Positions 9,905 through 19,776 of a DNA stretch of 43,131 nt are shown here, piece by piece (within the stretch, counting starts at the first letter, position 1; every line of letters begins with the position of its first letter). Under the pieces are notes generated by a model. It made no database searches and had not been told where the DNA came from. It worked only from the letters and a program-made list of their open reading frames with translations. This stretch comes from an uncultured Prochlorococcus sp. (GTDB lineage Bacteria; Cyanobacteriota; Cyanobacteriia; PCC-6307; Cyanobiaceae). The DNA lies in contig CACFAG010000009.1 of the NCBI GenBank assembly GCA_902564235.1, forward strand, positions 1 through 43,131, written 5' to 3'. Made by a program: the position numbers and the translations under genes.

Positions 9905-9913
9905 TGATAGACA

Positions 9914-10207
9914 ATGAAAGGTAGCAAATATAAATTATTTATTTTTGTGAATCTGATAATACTATTCAACTCCTTTAATAGTAATTATTTAGCTCAAACG
10001 AAACAAAATTCAATCATAAAATTATTTTGTCTTCAGAGTGTCAAAGAGGAGATGATTAAAGCAGAAATGTTATATAGTGAAAAAATTGCCAATGAAACTT
10101 GTGATTGTTACTACGAAGAATTTATGCAAACTGCAAGTCATCAAGATGCAAAAACAAAATGTAAATTAGAAACTAAAGAAAATTTAAATCATAATAGAAA
10201 AATTTAA
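9914..10207 (+). CDS. Small secreted or membrane-anchored Cys-containing protein, unknown function
   Basis: This 97-residue protein is not assignable to a named family. It starts with a Lys-containing N-terminus and a hydrophobic stretch (about residues 8-27) that fits a signal peptide or anchor. The mature part is charged and has four Cys: one in KLFCLQS, two in the CDC of NETCDCYYEEF and one in AKTKCKLE. Disulfide formation outside the cytoplasm is plausible. It begins nine bases after deaD and ends 11 bases before the ABC exporter gene, so it is probably co-transcribed with them. The same Cys pattern occurs in other small picocyanobacterial proteins I have seen, but I cannot name the family. 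Confidence 0.7.
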   Translation: MKGSKYKLFIFVNLIILFNSFNSNYLAQTKQNSIIKLFCLQSVKEEMIKAEMLYSEKIANETCDCYYEEFMQTASHQDAKTKCKLETKENLNHNRKI

Positions 10208-10218
10208 TTATTATTTTT

Positions 10219-11991
10219 ATGAGGTCTAAGAACAATCAAAATCCAATAATTAGACTTTATTTAAATCTGATTGAGGAAAGAAGGTTACTATTTTTTGCTT
10301 TTCTTAGTTCCATAATTAATAAAATATTAGATTTAGCTCCCCCTGTAATAATTGGTCTTGCAGTGGATATCGTTGTTAAGGAACAGAATTCATGGATTGC
10401 TGGTTTTGGAATAAAAGAAGTCCCAGCACAATTGATTTTTCTTGCATTTGCTTCAGGAATAGTTTGGTCTGGTGAATCCTCCTTTGAATATTTATATTCG
10501 ATTTTATGGAGAAATTTGGCTCAGCTATCGCAACATAAATTAAGAATAAAAGCTTATGAGCATATCCAGGAATTAGATATGGATTTTTTTGAAAATGATA
10601 ATACTGGAAGGCTATTATCTGTTTTGAATGATGATATAAATCAACTTGAGAGATTTCTAGACCAAGGGGCTAATCAGATTATTCAGTTATTTATAACTGT
10701 CTTAATAATTGGGGGCACTATGATTTTTGTCGCTCCAAAAATCGCTTTATTTGCTTTCTTTCCTATTCCAATTATATTTTTAGGATCAATTAAATTTCAA
10801 AGGAAGCTTGCTCCAAAATACAGAGACGTTAGAAATAAAGCAGGACTATTGGCATCAAGGCTTAATAATAATCTAAGTGGAATTCTAACCATAAAAAGTT
10901 TTACAAAAGAAAAATGGGAACTAAATAGATTAAAAAAAGAAAGTCTCGATTATCAAAGAAGTAATAAGTCTGCAATAAAATTATCTTCTGCTTTTATCCC
11001 TCTTATAAGATTTGCAATTTTATTTGCTTTTATAGCGATTCTATTGATTGGAGGTTTCCAAACTTGGAATAAGACACTTGATGTAGGTACTTATAGTTTT
11101 TTAGTGTTTATTACACAAAGACTATTATGGCCTTTAACTACTTTGGGGCATGTTTTAGATGATTTTCAGAGATCTATGGCATCAATAGATAGAGTAATTG
11201 ATCTCATAGATACGCCTATAAAAATAAAGGATGGAAAAATAAAAATTGAACCTGAAGATATCAAAGGAGAAATTATTTTTAATAATGTAAATTATAATTA
11301 TCCTGGACGAGATTTAACTTTAAAAAACATAAATTTCAAAATTGAAAATAACTCAACATTAGGAATTGTTGGTTTAACAGGTTCTGGGAAAAGTACAATA
11401 ATAAAACTACTACTTAGAATTTATGATATTAATAACGGGTCAATAACCTTGGATGGAGTTTCTATTAAAGAAATAAATTTGAGGGATCTAAGAAAGTGTA
11501 TCTCTTTAGTAAGTCAAGAAACTTATTTATTTCATGGCAGTGTAAAAGAAAATATTGCTTATGGCTCAATCAACCCAAGTCTTAAAGATATTATTAAAGC
11601 TTCAAAGATTGCGGAAGCTCATGAATTTATTGAACAATTACCAGATGGTTATAAAACTATAGTGGGGGAAAGGGGCCAAAGGCTCTCAGGCGGGCAACGT
11701 CAAAGAATTGCCTTGGCGAGAGCTGTTTTAAAGGATGCTCCAATATTAATATTAGATGAAGCTACAGCTTCAGTTGATAATGAAACAGAGGCTTTAATTC
11801 AAAAATCGTTATCTAAAATCACAAAAGAAAGAACAACTATAGTAATAGCTCATAGATTAAGCACTATAAAAAATGCTGATAATATTTTAGTTATTGATAA
11901 GGGTAAAATAGTTGAAAGCGGTAAACATGAAAAACTATTAGATCAGAACGAAATATATGCTGAATTGTGGAATGTTCAAGTAGGAGCCTAG
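10219..11991 (+). CDS. ABC exporter, fused membrane and ATPase domains (MsbA/multidrug type)
   Basis: This is a half-transporter of 590 residues: a six-helix type-1 exporter membrane domain (about 15-325), then an ATPase domain (about 340-590). The ATPase shows Walker A GLTGSGKST at 385-393, Q-loop VSQETYLF, signature LSGGQRQR at 489-496, Walker B LILDEAT with Asp513 and Glu514, and the H-loop IAHRLST. Half-transporters of this type work as dimers exporting lipids, drugs or peptides; the cargo is unknown here. No Shine-Dalgarno sequence is seen before the ATG. It converges with the psbP-like gene, with 13 bases between stops. Confidence 0.9.
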   Translation: MRSKNNQNPIIRLYLNLIEERRLLFFAFLSSIINKILDLAPPVIIGLAVDIVVKEQNSWIAGFGIKEVPAQLIFLAFASGIVWSGESSFEYLYSILWRNLAQLSQHKLRIKAYEHIQELDMDFFENDNTGRLLSVLNDDINQLERFLDQGANQIIQLFITVLIIGGTMIFVAPKIALFAFFPIPIIFLGSIKFQRKLAPKYRDVRNKAGLLASRLNNNLSGILTIKSFTKEKWELNRLKKESLDYQRSNKSAIKLSSAFIPLIRFAILFAFIAILLIGGFQTWNKTLDVGTYSFLVFITQRLLWPLTTLGHVLDDFQRSMASIDRVIDLIDTPIKIKDGKIKIEPEDIKGEIIFNNVNYNYPGRDLTLKNINFKIENNSTLGIVGLTGSGKSTIIKLLLRIYDINNGSITLDGVSIKEINLRDLRKCISLVSQETYLFHGSVKENIAYGSINPSLKDIIKASKIAEAHEFIEQLPDGYKTIVGERGQRLSGGQRQRIALARAVLKDAPILILDEATASVDNETEALIQKSLSKITKERTTIVIAHRLSTIKNADNILVIDKGKIVESGKHEKLLDQNEIYAELWNVQVGA

Positions 11992-12004
11992 TATGAATTT
12001 CTAG

Positions 12005-12562
12005 CTATATTAAGAAGTTAAATGATTCAATTACGTTACTAAACATACCGTTAACTTTATTCCACCTTTCTTCATTTGTTCCTACAGCGAAAGTGTAAAG
12101 TGTTCCTCTATCAATTACCACAGTAGCTAATTCATGTCTTGCCTGCTCATTTAAATTTAATTCATACTCTAAATCATAGAAAATATGATTGGATGCCTCC
12201 CTTTTATTGGCATTTATAAGTTTTACCTCTCTACCTGAACCTTCGGGAGCAATGACTTTATCAATTAATGTTTGACCTACTTCACTTGGGCTTCCTAATT
12301 GCTCTAATTGAACCTCTTTATTGACATCAGAGATAACTAAACTTAAGGTCTCATTACTATTTATTAAATCATGATAAATAATTTCAGGACCTCCATCGAC
12401 TTTTACTCTAGTCCATCCTGTTGGATACAAAAAGGCATATCTACCGTCTGGACTTTGATAAGCTTCTAATCCCGCATTTAGTCCGCCACTACAAGCACTC
12501 AGTGTTAAACACAAAAAAACCAAAAATAAATATTTGAAAGGGTTAAATTTAATATTTTTCAT
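12005..12562 (-). CDS. psbP: PsbP-family photosystem II lipoprotein (CyanoP)
   Basis: Starting at the ATG at 12562 gives 185 residues that open with a basic N-terminus, a hydrophobic core and the lipobox LSACSGG, so the Cys should be lipidated after signal cleavage. An upstream ATG at 12613 would add 17 residues ahead of this signal and is less likely. The body matches cyanobacterial PsbP: YQSPDGRYAFLYPTGWTRV near the start, a middle segment with VISDV and SPSEVGQTLI, and YDLEYEL....RHELATVVIDRGTLYTFAVGTNEERW near the end. CyanoP is a thylakoid-lumen protein linked to photosystem II assembly. The gene is divergent from recR. Confidence 0.9.
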   Translation of the reverse strand: MKNIKFNPFKYLFLVFLCLTLSACSGGLNAGLEAYQSPDGRYAFLYPTGWTRVKVDGGPEIIYHDLINSNETLSLVISDVNKEVQLEQLGSPSEVGQTLIDKVIAPEGSGREVKLINANKREASNHIFYDLEYELNLNEQARHELATVVIDRGTLYTFAVGTNEERWNKVNGMFSNVIESFNFLI

Positions 12563-12665
12563 TTTGTTTGAAATTACTAACCTAAAACATAATAAGACAT
12601 TAAAAGCAAACAATTATGGCAATTCGGAATTTTGCGTCTAAATTATCTCTAGAAATAGTTTAATT

Positions 12666-13265
12666 TTGATTACTTATACCAAACCACTTTCAAAATTAAT
12701 CGGTCATTTTGAGAAATTCCCAGGGATTGGTCCAAGAACAGCGCAAAGATTAGCCCTGTTTATTTTAAAACAACCTGAAAGTACAATAAGAGAATTTTCA
12801 AAGGCTTTGTTAGAAGCACATAGTAATGTTGGTCGTTGCAAAAAATGTTTCAATTTGACTTCAGAAGATGAATGCGAAATTTGCAGAAATACTGAAAGAA
12901 ATCAAAAACTAATCTGTGTAGTAGCAGAAACTAAAGATTTGCTTGCTTTGGAGCGCGCCAGAGAATTTAAAGGTGTTTACCATGTTATTGGTGGTTTAAT
13001 ATCCCCAATGGATTCTGTTGGCCCCGAACTCTTAGAAATAAGAAGCTTGGTAGAAAGAGTTAGTAAGTCTGAAATAGATGAGATCATATTGGCATTGACC
13101 CCAAGTGTTGAGGGAGATACAACAAGTCTTTATATTGGAAAATTGTTAGCCCCTTTTGCTAAAGTTACGAGGATTGCATATGGGCTCCCAATGGGCAGTG
13201 AACTTGAATATGTGGATGAAGTTACACTTGCAAGGGCCTTAGAAGGCAGAACAAAACTAAATTAG
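12666..13265 (+). CDS. recR: Recombination mediator protein RecR
   Basis: This 199-residue protein has the normal RecR length and layout. A helix-hairpin-helix ([20 protein letters not shown], about 16-35) is followed by a four-Cys zinc finger (CKKC...CEIC, about 58-76), a Toprim domain opening at [12 protein letters not shown], and the C-terminal [21 protein letters not shown]. RecR acts with RecF and RecO to load RecA at gaps. The start is a TTG at 12666; the sequence right after it, [19 protein letters not shown], matches the normal RecR N-terminus, so no upstream start is needed. lipA follows after three bases. Confidence 0.95.
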   Translation: MITYTKPLSKLIGHFEKFPGIGPRTAQRLALFILKQPESTIREFSKALLEAHSNVGRCKKCFNLTSEDECEICRNTERNQKLICVVAETKDLLALERAREFKGVYHVIGGLISPMDSVGPELLEIRSLVERVSKSEIDEIILALTPSVEGDTTSLYIGKLLAPFAKVTRIAYGLPMGSELEYVDEVTLARALEGRTKLN

Positions 13266-13268
13266 ACA

Positions 13269-14168
13269 ATGAGAGACAATAATCTAATCAAGAAAGAAAA
13301 AATCTTAAGACTTCCCTCTTGGATTAAATTTCCTATTAGTAAAGCTTCAGAATTCGAAAAAATACAAACACTCATCAAAAAATCAAATATTCATACTATT
13401 TGTGAAGAAGCAAGATGTCCAAATAGAGCAGAATGTTATGCCTCAGGAACAGCCACCTTCTTACTGGGTGGATCGATATGTTCTCGTTCATGTGCTTTTT
13501 GTCAGGTAAATAAAGGTAGACCTAGTTCTATCAATATTGATGAATGTACTCAAGTCGCTGAAGCAGTGAAAGTACTAAATTTGAAATATGTTGTTTTGAC
13601 ATCTGTAGCTAGAGACGATCTTCCTGATCATGGTGCAAATTTATTTATATCTACAATTGATGAGATTAGAAAAATTGATTCAACAATTAAAATTGAAGTT
13701 TTAACTCCTGATTTATGGGGTGGAGGCAAAAATCTTGATGAAACAAATAACCTTCAGACTGAGAGATTGAAGATGATTTTAGAAAAAGATCCAATATGCT
13801 TTAATCATAATCTTGAAACTGTTGAAAGACTGCAAAAAGAAGTTAGGAGGGGTGCAAATTACAAAAAATCCCTTAGTTTACTGAAAAAGTCAAAGCATAT
13901 TGCTCCTCATATTCAAACCAAATCAGGCATTATGTTAGGACTTGGGGAAACATTAGATGAAATAAAAAATACAATTTATGATCTTAAAAAAATAGATTGT
14001 GATCAAATTACGATTGGCCAATATTTAAGGCCCTCATTCAATCATTTGGCAGTTAAGAAATATTGGGATCCATCAGAGTTTGAATATTTATATCGCTTCT
14101 CTAAGGAATTAGGATTCAAAAAAGTATCTTCTGGCCCTTTAGTTAGAAGTAGTTATCACGCTGGTTAA
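13269..14168 (+). CDS. lipA: Lipoyl synthase
   Basis: This radical-SAM enzyme of 299 residues inserts two sulfurs into octanoyl groups on lipoyl domains such as those of pyruvate dehydrogenase and the glycine cleavage H protein. The auxiliary cluster motif CEEARCPNRAEC (CX4CX5C) and the radical-SAM motif CSRSCAFC (CX3CX2C) are both present. So is the C-terminal RSSY, whose Ser ligates the auxiliary cluster. It is downstream of recR with three bases between. Its TAA overlaps the stop of the convergent gene at 14165 by four bases. Confidence 0.95.
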   Translation: MRDNNLIKKEKILRLPSWIKFPISKASEFEKIQTLIKKSNIHTICEEARCPNRAECYASGTATFLLGGSICSRSCAFCQVNKGRPSSINIDECTQVAEAVKVLNLKYVVLTSVARDDLPDHGANLFISTIDEIRKIDSTIKIEVLTPDLWGGGKNLDETNNLQTERLKMILEKDPICFNHNLETVERLQKEVRRGANYKKSLSLLKKSKHIAPHIQTKSGIMLGLGETLDEIKNTIYDLKKIDCDQITIGQYLRPSFNHLAVKKYWDPSEFEYLYRFSKELGFKKVSSGPLVRSSYHAG

Positions 14169-14665
14169 CTTCCTTCAATTAAAGAGAGTTTCTTTTCAAG
14201 TCTTTTCAATACGGAAATACATTCCCCTTTCATAAGTGTACCTGCGCCTCCCCAAACCAATCTTAATAAAAGATCTACTGGGCTAGAACCAACTTCTTTG
14301 ACAATTTTGAATCCTATTAACTTGAAATATCTTACAAGTTTTTTACTATATCCTTCACTATCAAAAATAGCTAAAAGTCTTACTTTGTTGCTTGATTTTT
14401 TTTCAATTGCCCAAGCCATAGTTGTTGCCCATATTAATTCCGAAACAAAAGAAGGAGCTTTACTAAGGATTCTTAATGTATCAAGTTGAATACCTTTTTT
14501 ATTTAAATAAGTCCAACCTTTCATTTCGGCCCAAATCTTAATTATGTTATCTTTCTGTTCTGCTATCACGATTCTAAAGAAACATAATCCGATAGTTTCT
14601 CTAACTTGAATTTTAATTAACAATCCAATGGAACCTGCTAATTTTTCTAATTCTTCAACTTTCAT
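14165..14665 (-). CDS. Conserved cyanobacterial protein of unknown function, possibly acetyltransferase-like
   Basis: This 166-residue soluble protein has no signal peptide. Recognisable segments are an N-terminal LEKLAGSIGLLIKIQ, KIWAEMKGWTYLNKKGIQLDTLRI in the middle, and the C-terminal RLVWGGAGTLMKGEC. The middle and C-terminal parts, with KLVRYFKLIGFKIVKEVG, loosely resemble the end of a GNAT fold, but I see no acetyl-CoA binding loop. It is the last gene of the minus-strand lysA-cdaA-uppS-bioB-trhO group, 11 bases after trhO. The family appears specific to cyanobacteria from memory. I cannot assign a function. Confidence 0.7.
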   Translation of the reverse strand: MKVEELEKLAGSIGLLIKIQVRETIGLCFFRIVIAEQKDNIIKIWAEMKGWTYLNKKGIQLDTLRILSKAPSFVSELIWATTMAWAIEKKSSNKVRLLAIFDSEGYSKKLVRYFKLIGFKIVKEVGSSPVDLLLRLVWGGAGTLMKGECISVLKRLEKKLSLIEGS

Positions 14666-14676
14666 GATTTTGAAAA

Positions 14677-15609
14677 TTAGTCCTCATAGATTTTATGATT
14701 TCCCACTTTTGATCTATCGATTTGTTTTTGTCTTTCTTCAAACCTTTTCCTATCATCATCGCTGAATTGATCTATGCAGAAATGACATTGGATACCCTTT
14801 CTATATTCTTTTCTTTCTTGATCTTGAATTGAAATTGGCATTCCACATGCATGACAAATCGAGTAAGAGCCTTTTTCTAAATCTTGATCTAAAGCAACTC
14901 TTTTATCAAAAACATAACATTCACCTTCAAATAAGTTTTTTTCTTTTGGTATATCGTTAAGGTATTGAAGGATTCCCCCTTGTAGGTGATAAATATTTTT
15001 ATAACCTTTCTTTTTCAGTAAACTAGTAGCTTTTTCACATCTTATTCCTCCGGTACAAAACATTGCTATATTTGTACTCTGTTTATTTTCTAAATGGGTT
15101 TCTAAATGATCATCTACCCACTTAGGGAATTCGCTAAAGTTTCTAGTATTTGGGGTTATAGAGTTCTGAAATGTACCTAATGAAACCTCATAATGATTTC
15201 TAGTATCAATGACTATTGTATTTTGATTTTTAATTAACTTATTCCAATTAGCTGAGTCAATATAGGTCCCATTATTTTCTGCAGGGTTTATTTCAGGGAC
15301 ACCCATGGTAACTATTTCTTTTTTAATTTTTATTTTTAATTTTTTGAAAACTTTCTCTTTTGAAAAGTTTACTTTAATATTCAAATTTCTATTACATGCA
15401 TATTTATTAAGTAAATTGATAACAACATCAATTACATTTTTTTCGGCACAAATAGTTCCATTAATACCCTCACTTGCAAAAATTAACAAACCTGAAAGAT
15501 CATTTTCATTTTCGATTTCTAATAATTTATTTTTTAGATCAAGAATTAAGTTTTCTTGAAATGGGAAGAAAGAGTAAAGAGAAACTATTTTATAATTTTT
15601 GCCTTTCAT
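14677..15609 (-). CDS. trhO: Oxygen-dependent tRNA uridine-34 hydroxylase (TrhO, rhodanese family)
   Basis: This 310-residue protein matches the UPF0176/YceA family, now known as TrhO, which makes 5-hydroxyuridine at tRNA position 34. An N-terminal alpha/beta domain (about 8-100, with SEGINGT) is followed by a rhodanese domain (about 118-225) with IDTRNHYE and the active-site loop FCTGGIRC, Cys185. The C-terminus carries two Cys pairs, CHAC (252-255) and CHFC (275-278), as in the family. Its ATG overlaps the bioB stop by four bases (ATGA), indicating coupling. Confidence 0.9.
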   Translation of the reverse strand: MKGKNYKIVSLYSFFPFQENLILDLKNKLLEIENENDLSGLLIFASEGINGTICAEKNVIDVVINLLNKYACNRNLNIKVNFSKEKVFKKLKIKIKKEIVTMGVPEINPAENNGTYIDSANWNKLIKNQNTIVIDTRNHYEVSLGTFQNSITPNTRNFSEFPKWVDDHLETHLENKQSTNIAMFCTGGIRCEKATSLLKKKGYKNIYHLQGGILQYLNDIPKEKNLFEGECYVFDKRVALDQDLEKGSYSICHACGMPISIQDQERKEYRKGIQCHFCIDQFSDDDRKRFEERQKQIDRSKVGNHKIYED

Positions 15610-16613
15610 AAAGAAGATAATTTTTTTTCACTAGGTTCAAAATATTTGTTAAATGATACTCCTACCTCTTTAAGAAGTTTTCTGTCTGATTGAAAAGATG
15701 GATTTGAAGTTGTGAGTAACTCATCTCCATAAAAAATTGAATTTGCACCACATTGAAAACATAAAATTTGGGCTTCTTTTGAAAGCTTTTCTCGCCCTGC
15801 ACTTAATCTTATTTTACTTTTAGGCATAAGAATTCTTGCTGTAGCTATCATCCTTATCATTTCAATAGAATCAATTTCTTTATTATCTTCTAAACCAGTA
15901 CCTTGAATAGCTACTAATGAATTTATAGGAACACTTTCAGGGTGTGGATTCATGTTTGAAAGTACTTCTAAAAAAGATGCTCTATCACCATTAGTTTCAC
16001 CCAAGCCTATTATCCCTCCACAACAAACATTTATTCCTGCATTTCTTACCCTTTTTATAGTATCTAGTCTGTCTTGATAAGTTCTAGTCGTAATAATATT
16101 TTTGTAATTTTCAGGACTAGTATCAAGATTGTGGTTATACGCGGTCAAACCTGCATCAGCCAGTCTGGAAGCTTGTTCTTCTGTAAGCATCCCAGCAGTA
16201 ACGCATGCTTCCATTCCTAAATCTCTTACACCGCTAACCATCTTTAACATTGCATTAAAAGATTTCCCATCTCTAATTTCTCTCCACGCCCAACCCATAC
16301 AAAACCTATCTGCACCCTCTTTTTTTGCTATTTGAGCTCTTGCTAAAACCTCTTCAACTTGAAATTGTGGATGACTTTTGATTTCGCTAGCACTATAAAT
16401 TGATTGGCTACAGTACGAACAATTTTCCTCACATCCACCAGTTTTTACGCTGAACAATGATGCTAATTGAATATCGTATTTGTTAAATTTCCTGTGAATG
16501 GTTTGTGATTCCCACATTAAATCAATAAGAGGCATATTCAGTATTTTCAATATCTCCTCTTTATCCCAATCGAACCTAATTTCTTTTAATAACTGATTAT
16601 TCGAATTAGCCAT
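15606..16613 (-). CDS. bioB: Biotin synthase
   Basis: This radical-SAM enzyme of 335 residues converts dethiobiotin to biotin. The cluster motif is CEENCSYC (Cys61, Cys65, Cys68) within [16 protein letters not shown]. Other BioB segments are present: [51 protein letters not shown] and [10 protein letters not shown]. These include the Arg of the [2Fe-2S] site. uppS lies five bases upstream and trhO overlaps downstream. No other biotin genes are in the window. Confidence 0.96.
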   Translation of the reverse strand: MANSNNQLLKEIRFDWDKEEILKILNMPLIDLMWESQTIHRKFNKYDIQLASLFSVKTGGCEENCSYCSQSIYSASEIKSHPQFQVEEVLARAQIAKKEGADRFCMGWAWREIRDGKSFNAMLKMVSGVRDLGMEACVTAGMLTEEQASRLADAGLTAYNHNLDTSPENYKNIITTRTYQDRLDTIKRVRNAGINVCCGGIIGLGETNGDRASFLEVLSNMNPHPESVPINSLVAIQGTGLEDNKEIDSIEMIRMIATARILMPKSKIRLSAGREKLSKEAQILCFQCGANSIFYGDELLTTSNPSFQSDRKLLKEVGVSFNKYFEPSEKKLSSL

Positions 16614-16618
16614 TTTTA

Positions 16619-17422
16619 TTAGGAAAAATATTGAGAATCTTCAAAAGATTCATTTGGTAATGATTCTATACCGCCGAAACGTCTATTTCTTGATTGGTAA
16701 TCAATTATTGCTTTAAGAAATTCATGCTCATTGAACTCTGGCCAAAGTACATCAGATATATAAATTTCTGAATATGCTAATTGCCATAATAAAAAATTAC
16801 TTATCCTTTTTTCTCCACTAGTTCTTATTAGTAATTCTGGATCTTTAATCCCTCCAGTTAATAGCTCTGAATTGAATAATTCTTCATTAATTTCACTTGG
16901 TTTTATTTTCCCAGCAGAAGATTTTAATGCTAGTTCTTTTGCAACTTTAACTATTTCTTGTCTACCTCCATAATTAACACAAACATTGAATAAAAATTTA
17001 TTGTTGTTTTCAGTAAGTGATTCTGAACTAGAGATTATTTCTTTTAAATTTTTTGGGAAAGGAGTTAAATCCCCAATAAATTTTATTTTTGTTGATTCTT
17101 CATGTATCTCTTTAATTTCGTTTTTTAAAACTTCGCTAAAAAGATTTATAAGAAAATCAACTTCTTTTGTTGGTCTTGTCCAATTCTCAGTTGAAAAAGC
17201 ATAAACAGTTATAACTTTACAACCTAAATTTTTTGCAGTTTTGAGAATTTTTTTTAGTACACTAACGCCCTGTTTATGTCCAAATGATCGGGGTAAACCT
17301 TTTCTAGTAGCCCATCTCCCATTGCCGTCCATAATTATTGCTACATGTTTGGGCAATTTTTGCTTATCTATTTTTATTAATAAGTCACTAATTTTATCGT
17401 CTATTACTTTTTCTAAACTCAT
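16619..17422 (-). CDS. uppS: Isoprenyl diphosphate synthase (undecaprenyl type, cis-prenyltransferase)
   Basis: This 267-residue cis-prenyltransferase makes the long polyprenyl diphosphate that carries peptidoglycan and glycan precursors. The family signatures are [13 protein letters not shown] at 26-38 with catalytic Asp32, FSTENWTRP in the middle, NYGGRQEI, and the C-terminal [25 protein letters not shown]. The gene lies three bases after cdaA and five before bioB. Its pairing with a diadenylate cyclase gene fits the wider link between c-di-AMP and cell-wall homeostasis. Confidence 0.95.
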   Translation of the reverse strand: MSLEKVIDDKISDLLIKIDKQKLPKHVAIIMDGNGRWATRKGLPRSFGHKQGVSVLKKILKTAKNLGCKVITVYAFSTENWTRPTKEVDFLINLFSEVLKNEIKEIHEESTKIKFIGDLTPFPKNLKEIISSSESLTENNNKFLFNVCVNYGGRQEIVKVAKELALKSSAGKIKPSEINEELFNSELLTGGIKDPELLIRTSGEKRISNFLLWQLAYSEIYISDVLWPEFNEHEFLKAIIDYQSRNRRFGGIESLPNESFEDSQYFS

Positions 17423-17425
17423 TAG

Positions 17426-18334
17426 TTAATCCTTTTTGTTAATAAAAATTTCTGACTTTTCTGACTCTTTTTTATTAATATCACTGACGATATTATCACT
17501 TGAGTCTGTCTTTTGGGATAAGACATTTTTACTTAAAGATGCTTTATTTACTCCCATTGAGTTTTGATTGCCAATCAATTTTGCAAGAAGTTCTTGTAAC
17601 CTGCTGCTGGTTATTGGCCTTTCGAGTTTGCCTTGGCTTGCTAATGATAACGTACCTGTTTCTTCAGAAACAACAATACAAATACATCTGTCAAATCTTT
17701 CTGTAATTCCTAATGCTGCTAGATGTCTTGTGCCATATCTACTTATCCCTTGTCTTGAAAGAGGAAGTATTACGCCAGCAGAAATTATTTTATTCCCTTT
17801 CACGAGAACTGCTCCATCATGTAAGGGCGTATCTGTTGCAAAAAGATTTATTAAAAGATCAGTTGATAATTGAGCCTCAATTTTAGTACCTGAATATAAA
17901 AAATCTTCAGGTCTTAAATCACTCCCCAAATCTACTACGATTAAAGCACCTCTTCTATTTTGAGAGAGTTTACCTGCAGTATCAACTAACTGAGTAATGG
18001 TAGTTGAAGTTGCTCTAAATTCCTTTGGGGGATTCCCAAGTAATACAGCTAGCCTCCCAGTGCCTAGTAGTTCCATTAATCTCCTTAACTCTCCTTGCCA
18101 AAGGATCGCTAATGAGAGAGAACAAGCGAGGACTACAGCATCAATTAATTTTGATGTTAGTGGTAAGTATGCATATCTTTGAATAAACCATGCCGACGAC
18201 ACTAAAAATAAATATCCTCTAAGAAGCCATAATGTCCGTTGTTCTTTTACTCTAGAGAACAATAAAAGTCCGAAGCCAACAGCAAATAAAACATCTAATA
18301 AAAGCTTTAAATTTATAATTCCCCAGAAATTCAC
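17426..18334 (-). CDS. cdaA: Membrane diadenylate cyclase (CdaA/YbbP family)
   Basis: This 302-residue protein has three N-terminal hydrophobic helices (about 8-25, 36-52, 62-80) and a DAC domain (about 100-245) that makes c-di-AMP from two ATP. The catalytic DGA is at 173-175 (LHDGAVLV) and the second motif is GTRHLAALGI at 201-210, followed by VVSEETGTLS. The second motif is classically RHR; here Leu205 replaces the last Arg. A Lys/Ser-rich tail of about 40 residues follows. Translation begins at a GTG at 18334. The gene lies 34 bases after lysA and three before uppS. Confidence 0.92.
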   Translation of the reverse strand: MNFWGIINLKLLLDVLFAVGFGLLLFSRVKEQRTLWLLRGYLFLVSSAWFIQRYAYLPLTSKLIDAVVLACSLSLAILWQGELRRLMELLGTGRLAVLLGNPPKEFRATSTTITQLVDTAGKLSQNRRGALIVVDLGSDLRPEDFLYSGTKIEAQLSTDLLINLFATDTPLHDGAVLVKGNKIISAGVILPLSRQGISRYGTRHLAALGITERFDRCICIVVSEETGTLSLASQGKLERPITSSRLQELLAKLIGNQNSMGVNKASLSKNVLSQKTDSSDNIVSDINKKESEKSEIFINKKD

Positions 18335-18368
18335 ACTAAAAACAGAGTTAATTTAAATTTACCTAATT

Positions 18369-19736
18369 TTATTTAATAAAGCGATCAGGCAAAACATCAT
18401 ATTTTAAAAGATCAATTGGACTTTCTCTTTTTTGAATAATCTCTGCTTCTCCATTACAAACTAAAAGGGCTGCGGGTCTTGGAATTCTGTTGTAGTTAGA
18501 ACTCATTGAATTATTGTAAGCACCAGTACCAAATACACATATGAGATCTCCTGTTTCGCAATTTGCTAGTTCTATCTCCTTAAACAATACATCTCCCGAT
18601 TCGCAGTGTTTGCCAGCAATTGTATATTTATTTTTTGAGTTAATATTAAAGGGGTTTTTTACCAAACATGCAGAGTAATTTGATTGATATGTTATTGGCC
18701 TTGGATTATCACTCATCCCACCATCAACAGACAAATAAGTTCTGATTCCAGGAATCTCTTTAAAAGCCCCAATTTTGTAAATTGTTATGCCTGCTGTAGA
18801 TACGATAGATCTTCCAGGCTCACACATCAATTTTGGCAGATCTAAATTGTGTTTTTTACAAGCTTTAACTACTGAGCTAGAAATTGTTTTTACCCATTCA
18901 TCGATAGAAGGTGGATCGTCATCTATTGTATATTTAATCCCTAAACCTCCACCAACATTAAGTTCTTTAACATCATGGCCAAATTTTTTGGCGTCTATAA
19001 TGACCTTTACCATTATTTCACCTAGATCCTTATGAGGGTCTAGTTCAAAAATTTGAGAACCAATATGAGCATGTATTCCTTTTAATTTTAAATGTTTAGT
19101 TTCGCTTATGCTTGCAAATAAATTATTCAAATATTCGATTCCAAAACCAAATTTGCTATCAAATGAACCTGTTCTTATGTATTCATGTGTATGGCATTCA
19201 ATTCCAGGTGTAAAGCGTATCATTATTTCTAAGTCATGATTTAATGAATTTGATACTTCCTCCAATCTTTTTAAGTCATAGTCATTATCTACAATTATTT
19301 TGATGTTATTTTTAATCGCGAAATCAATTTCTTTGTCAGATTTGTTATTACCATGAAAAACAATTTTTTCATTTGGGACCCCACCCTTTAGAGCAGTTAA
19401 TAATTCTCCCTCTGAGACTGCATCAAGTCCTAAACCTTCTGAGGAAACAAGATTACTCATGAATATAGAGCTATTTGCCTTGGAGGCATATATAGGGAGA
19501 GATTCCCCTGGGTAATATTTTTCTAATGCTTTTTTATAAGCTCTACAAGACTTTCTTAAAGTGATTTCATCCAATATATATAGGGGGGAATCATATTTTT
19601 TAACTAACTCTTCAATAGAACAGCCACCAACGGACAATTCCCCATTTCCTCCAATGGATGTAGTTATTGGTACGATATTTTTATTAGGACTATCCAAGTC
19701 AATTTTTTGTTTTAAAAAAGATTGTTTTTCTTCCAT
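18369..19736 (-). CDS. lysA: Diaminopimelate decarboxylase
   Basis: This fold-type III PLP enzyme of 455 residues decarboxylates meso-diaminopimelate to lysine. The PLP lysine is Lys86 in IYASKANSS. Other family marks are FHGNNKSDKE, HAHIGSQIF, the phosphate-binding GGGLGIKY, EPGRSIV, and the substrate-site CESGDVLF near the C-terminus. An N-terminal stretch of about 30 residues precedes the domain. It is the first gene of the minus-strand operon running to 14165, and is divergent from rimI. Confidence 0.96.
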   Translation of the reverse strand: MEEKQSFLKQKIDLDSPNKNIVPITTSIGGNGELSVGGCSIEELVKKYDSPLYILDEITLRKSCRAYKKALEKYYPGESLPIYASKANSSIFMSNLVSSEGLGLDAVSEGELLTALKGGVPNEKIVFHGNNKSDKEIDFAIKNNIKIIVDNDYDLKRLEEVSNSLNHDLEIMIRFTPGIECHTHEYIRTGSFDSKFGFGIEYLNNLFASISETKHLKLKGIHAHIGSQIFELDPHKDLGEIMVKVIIDAKKFGHDVKELNVGGGLGIKYTIDDDPPSIDEWVKTISSSVVKACKKHNLDLPKLMCEPGRSIVSTAGITIYKIGAFKEIPGIRTYLSVDGGMSDNPRPITYQSNYSACLVKNPFNINSKNKYTIAGKHCESGDVLFKEIELANCETGDLICVFGTGAYNNSMSSNYNRIPRPAALLVCNGEAEIIQKRESPIDLLKYDVLPDRFIK

Positions 19737-19776
19737 GGGAGAACTTTAGATAAAGTTTTGCCAAACCGTCATATTT

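Noticed and set aside
12563..12613. Upstream ATG extending the PsbP-like protein by 17 residues
   Set aside because: The extension would precede an otherwise normal lipoprotein signal peptide and runs into the recR promoter region.
17568..17873. A 101-codon open frame on the plus strand
   Set aside because: It is antisense to the catalytic part of cdaA; its composition mirrors that gene.
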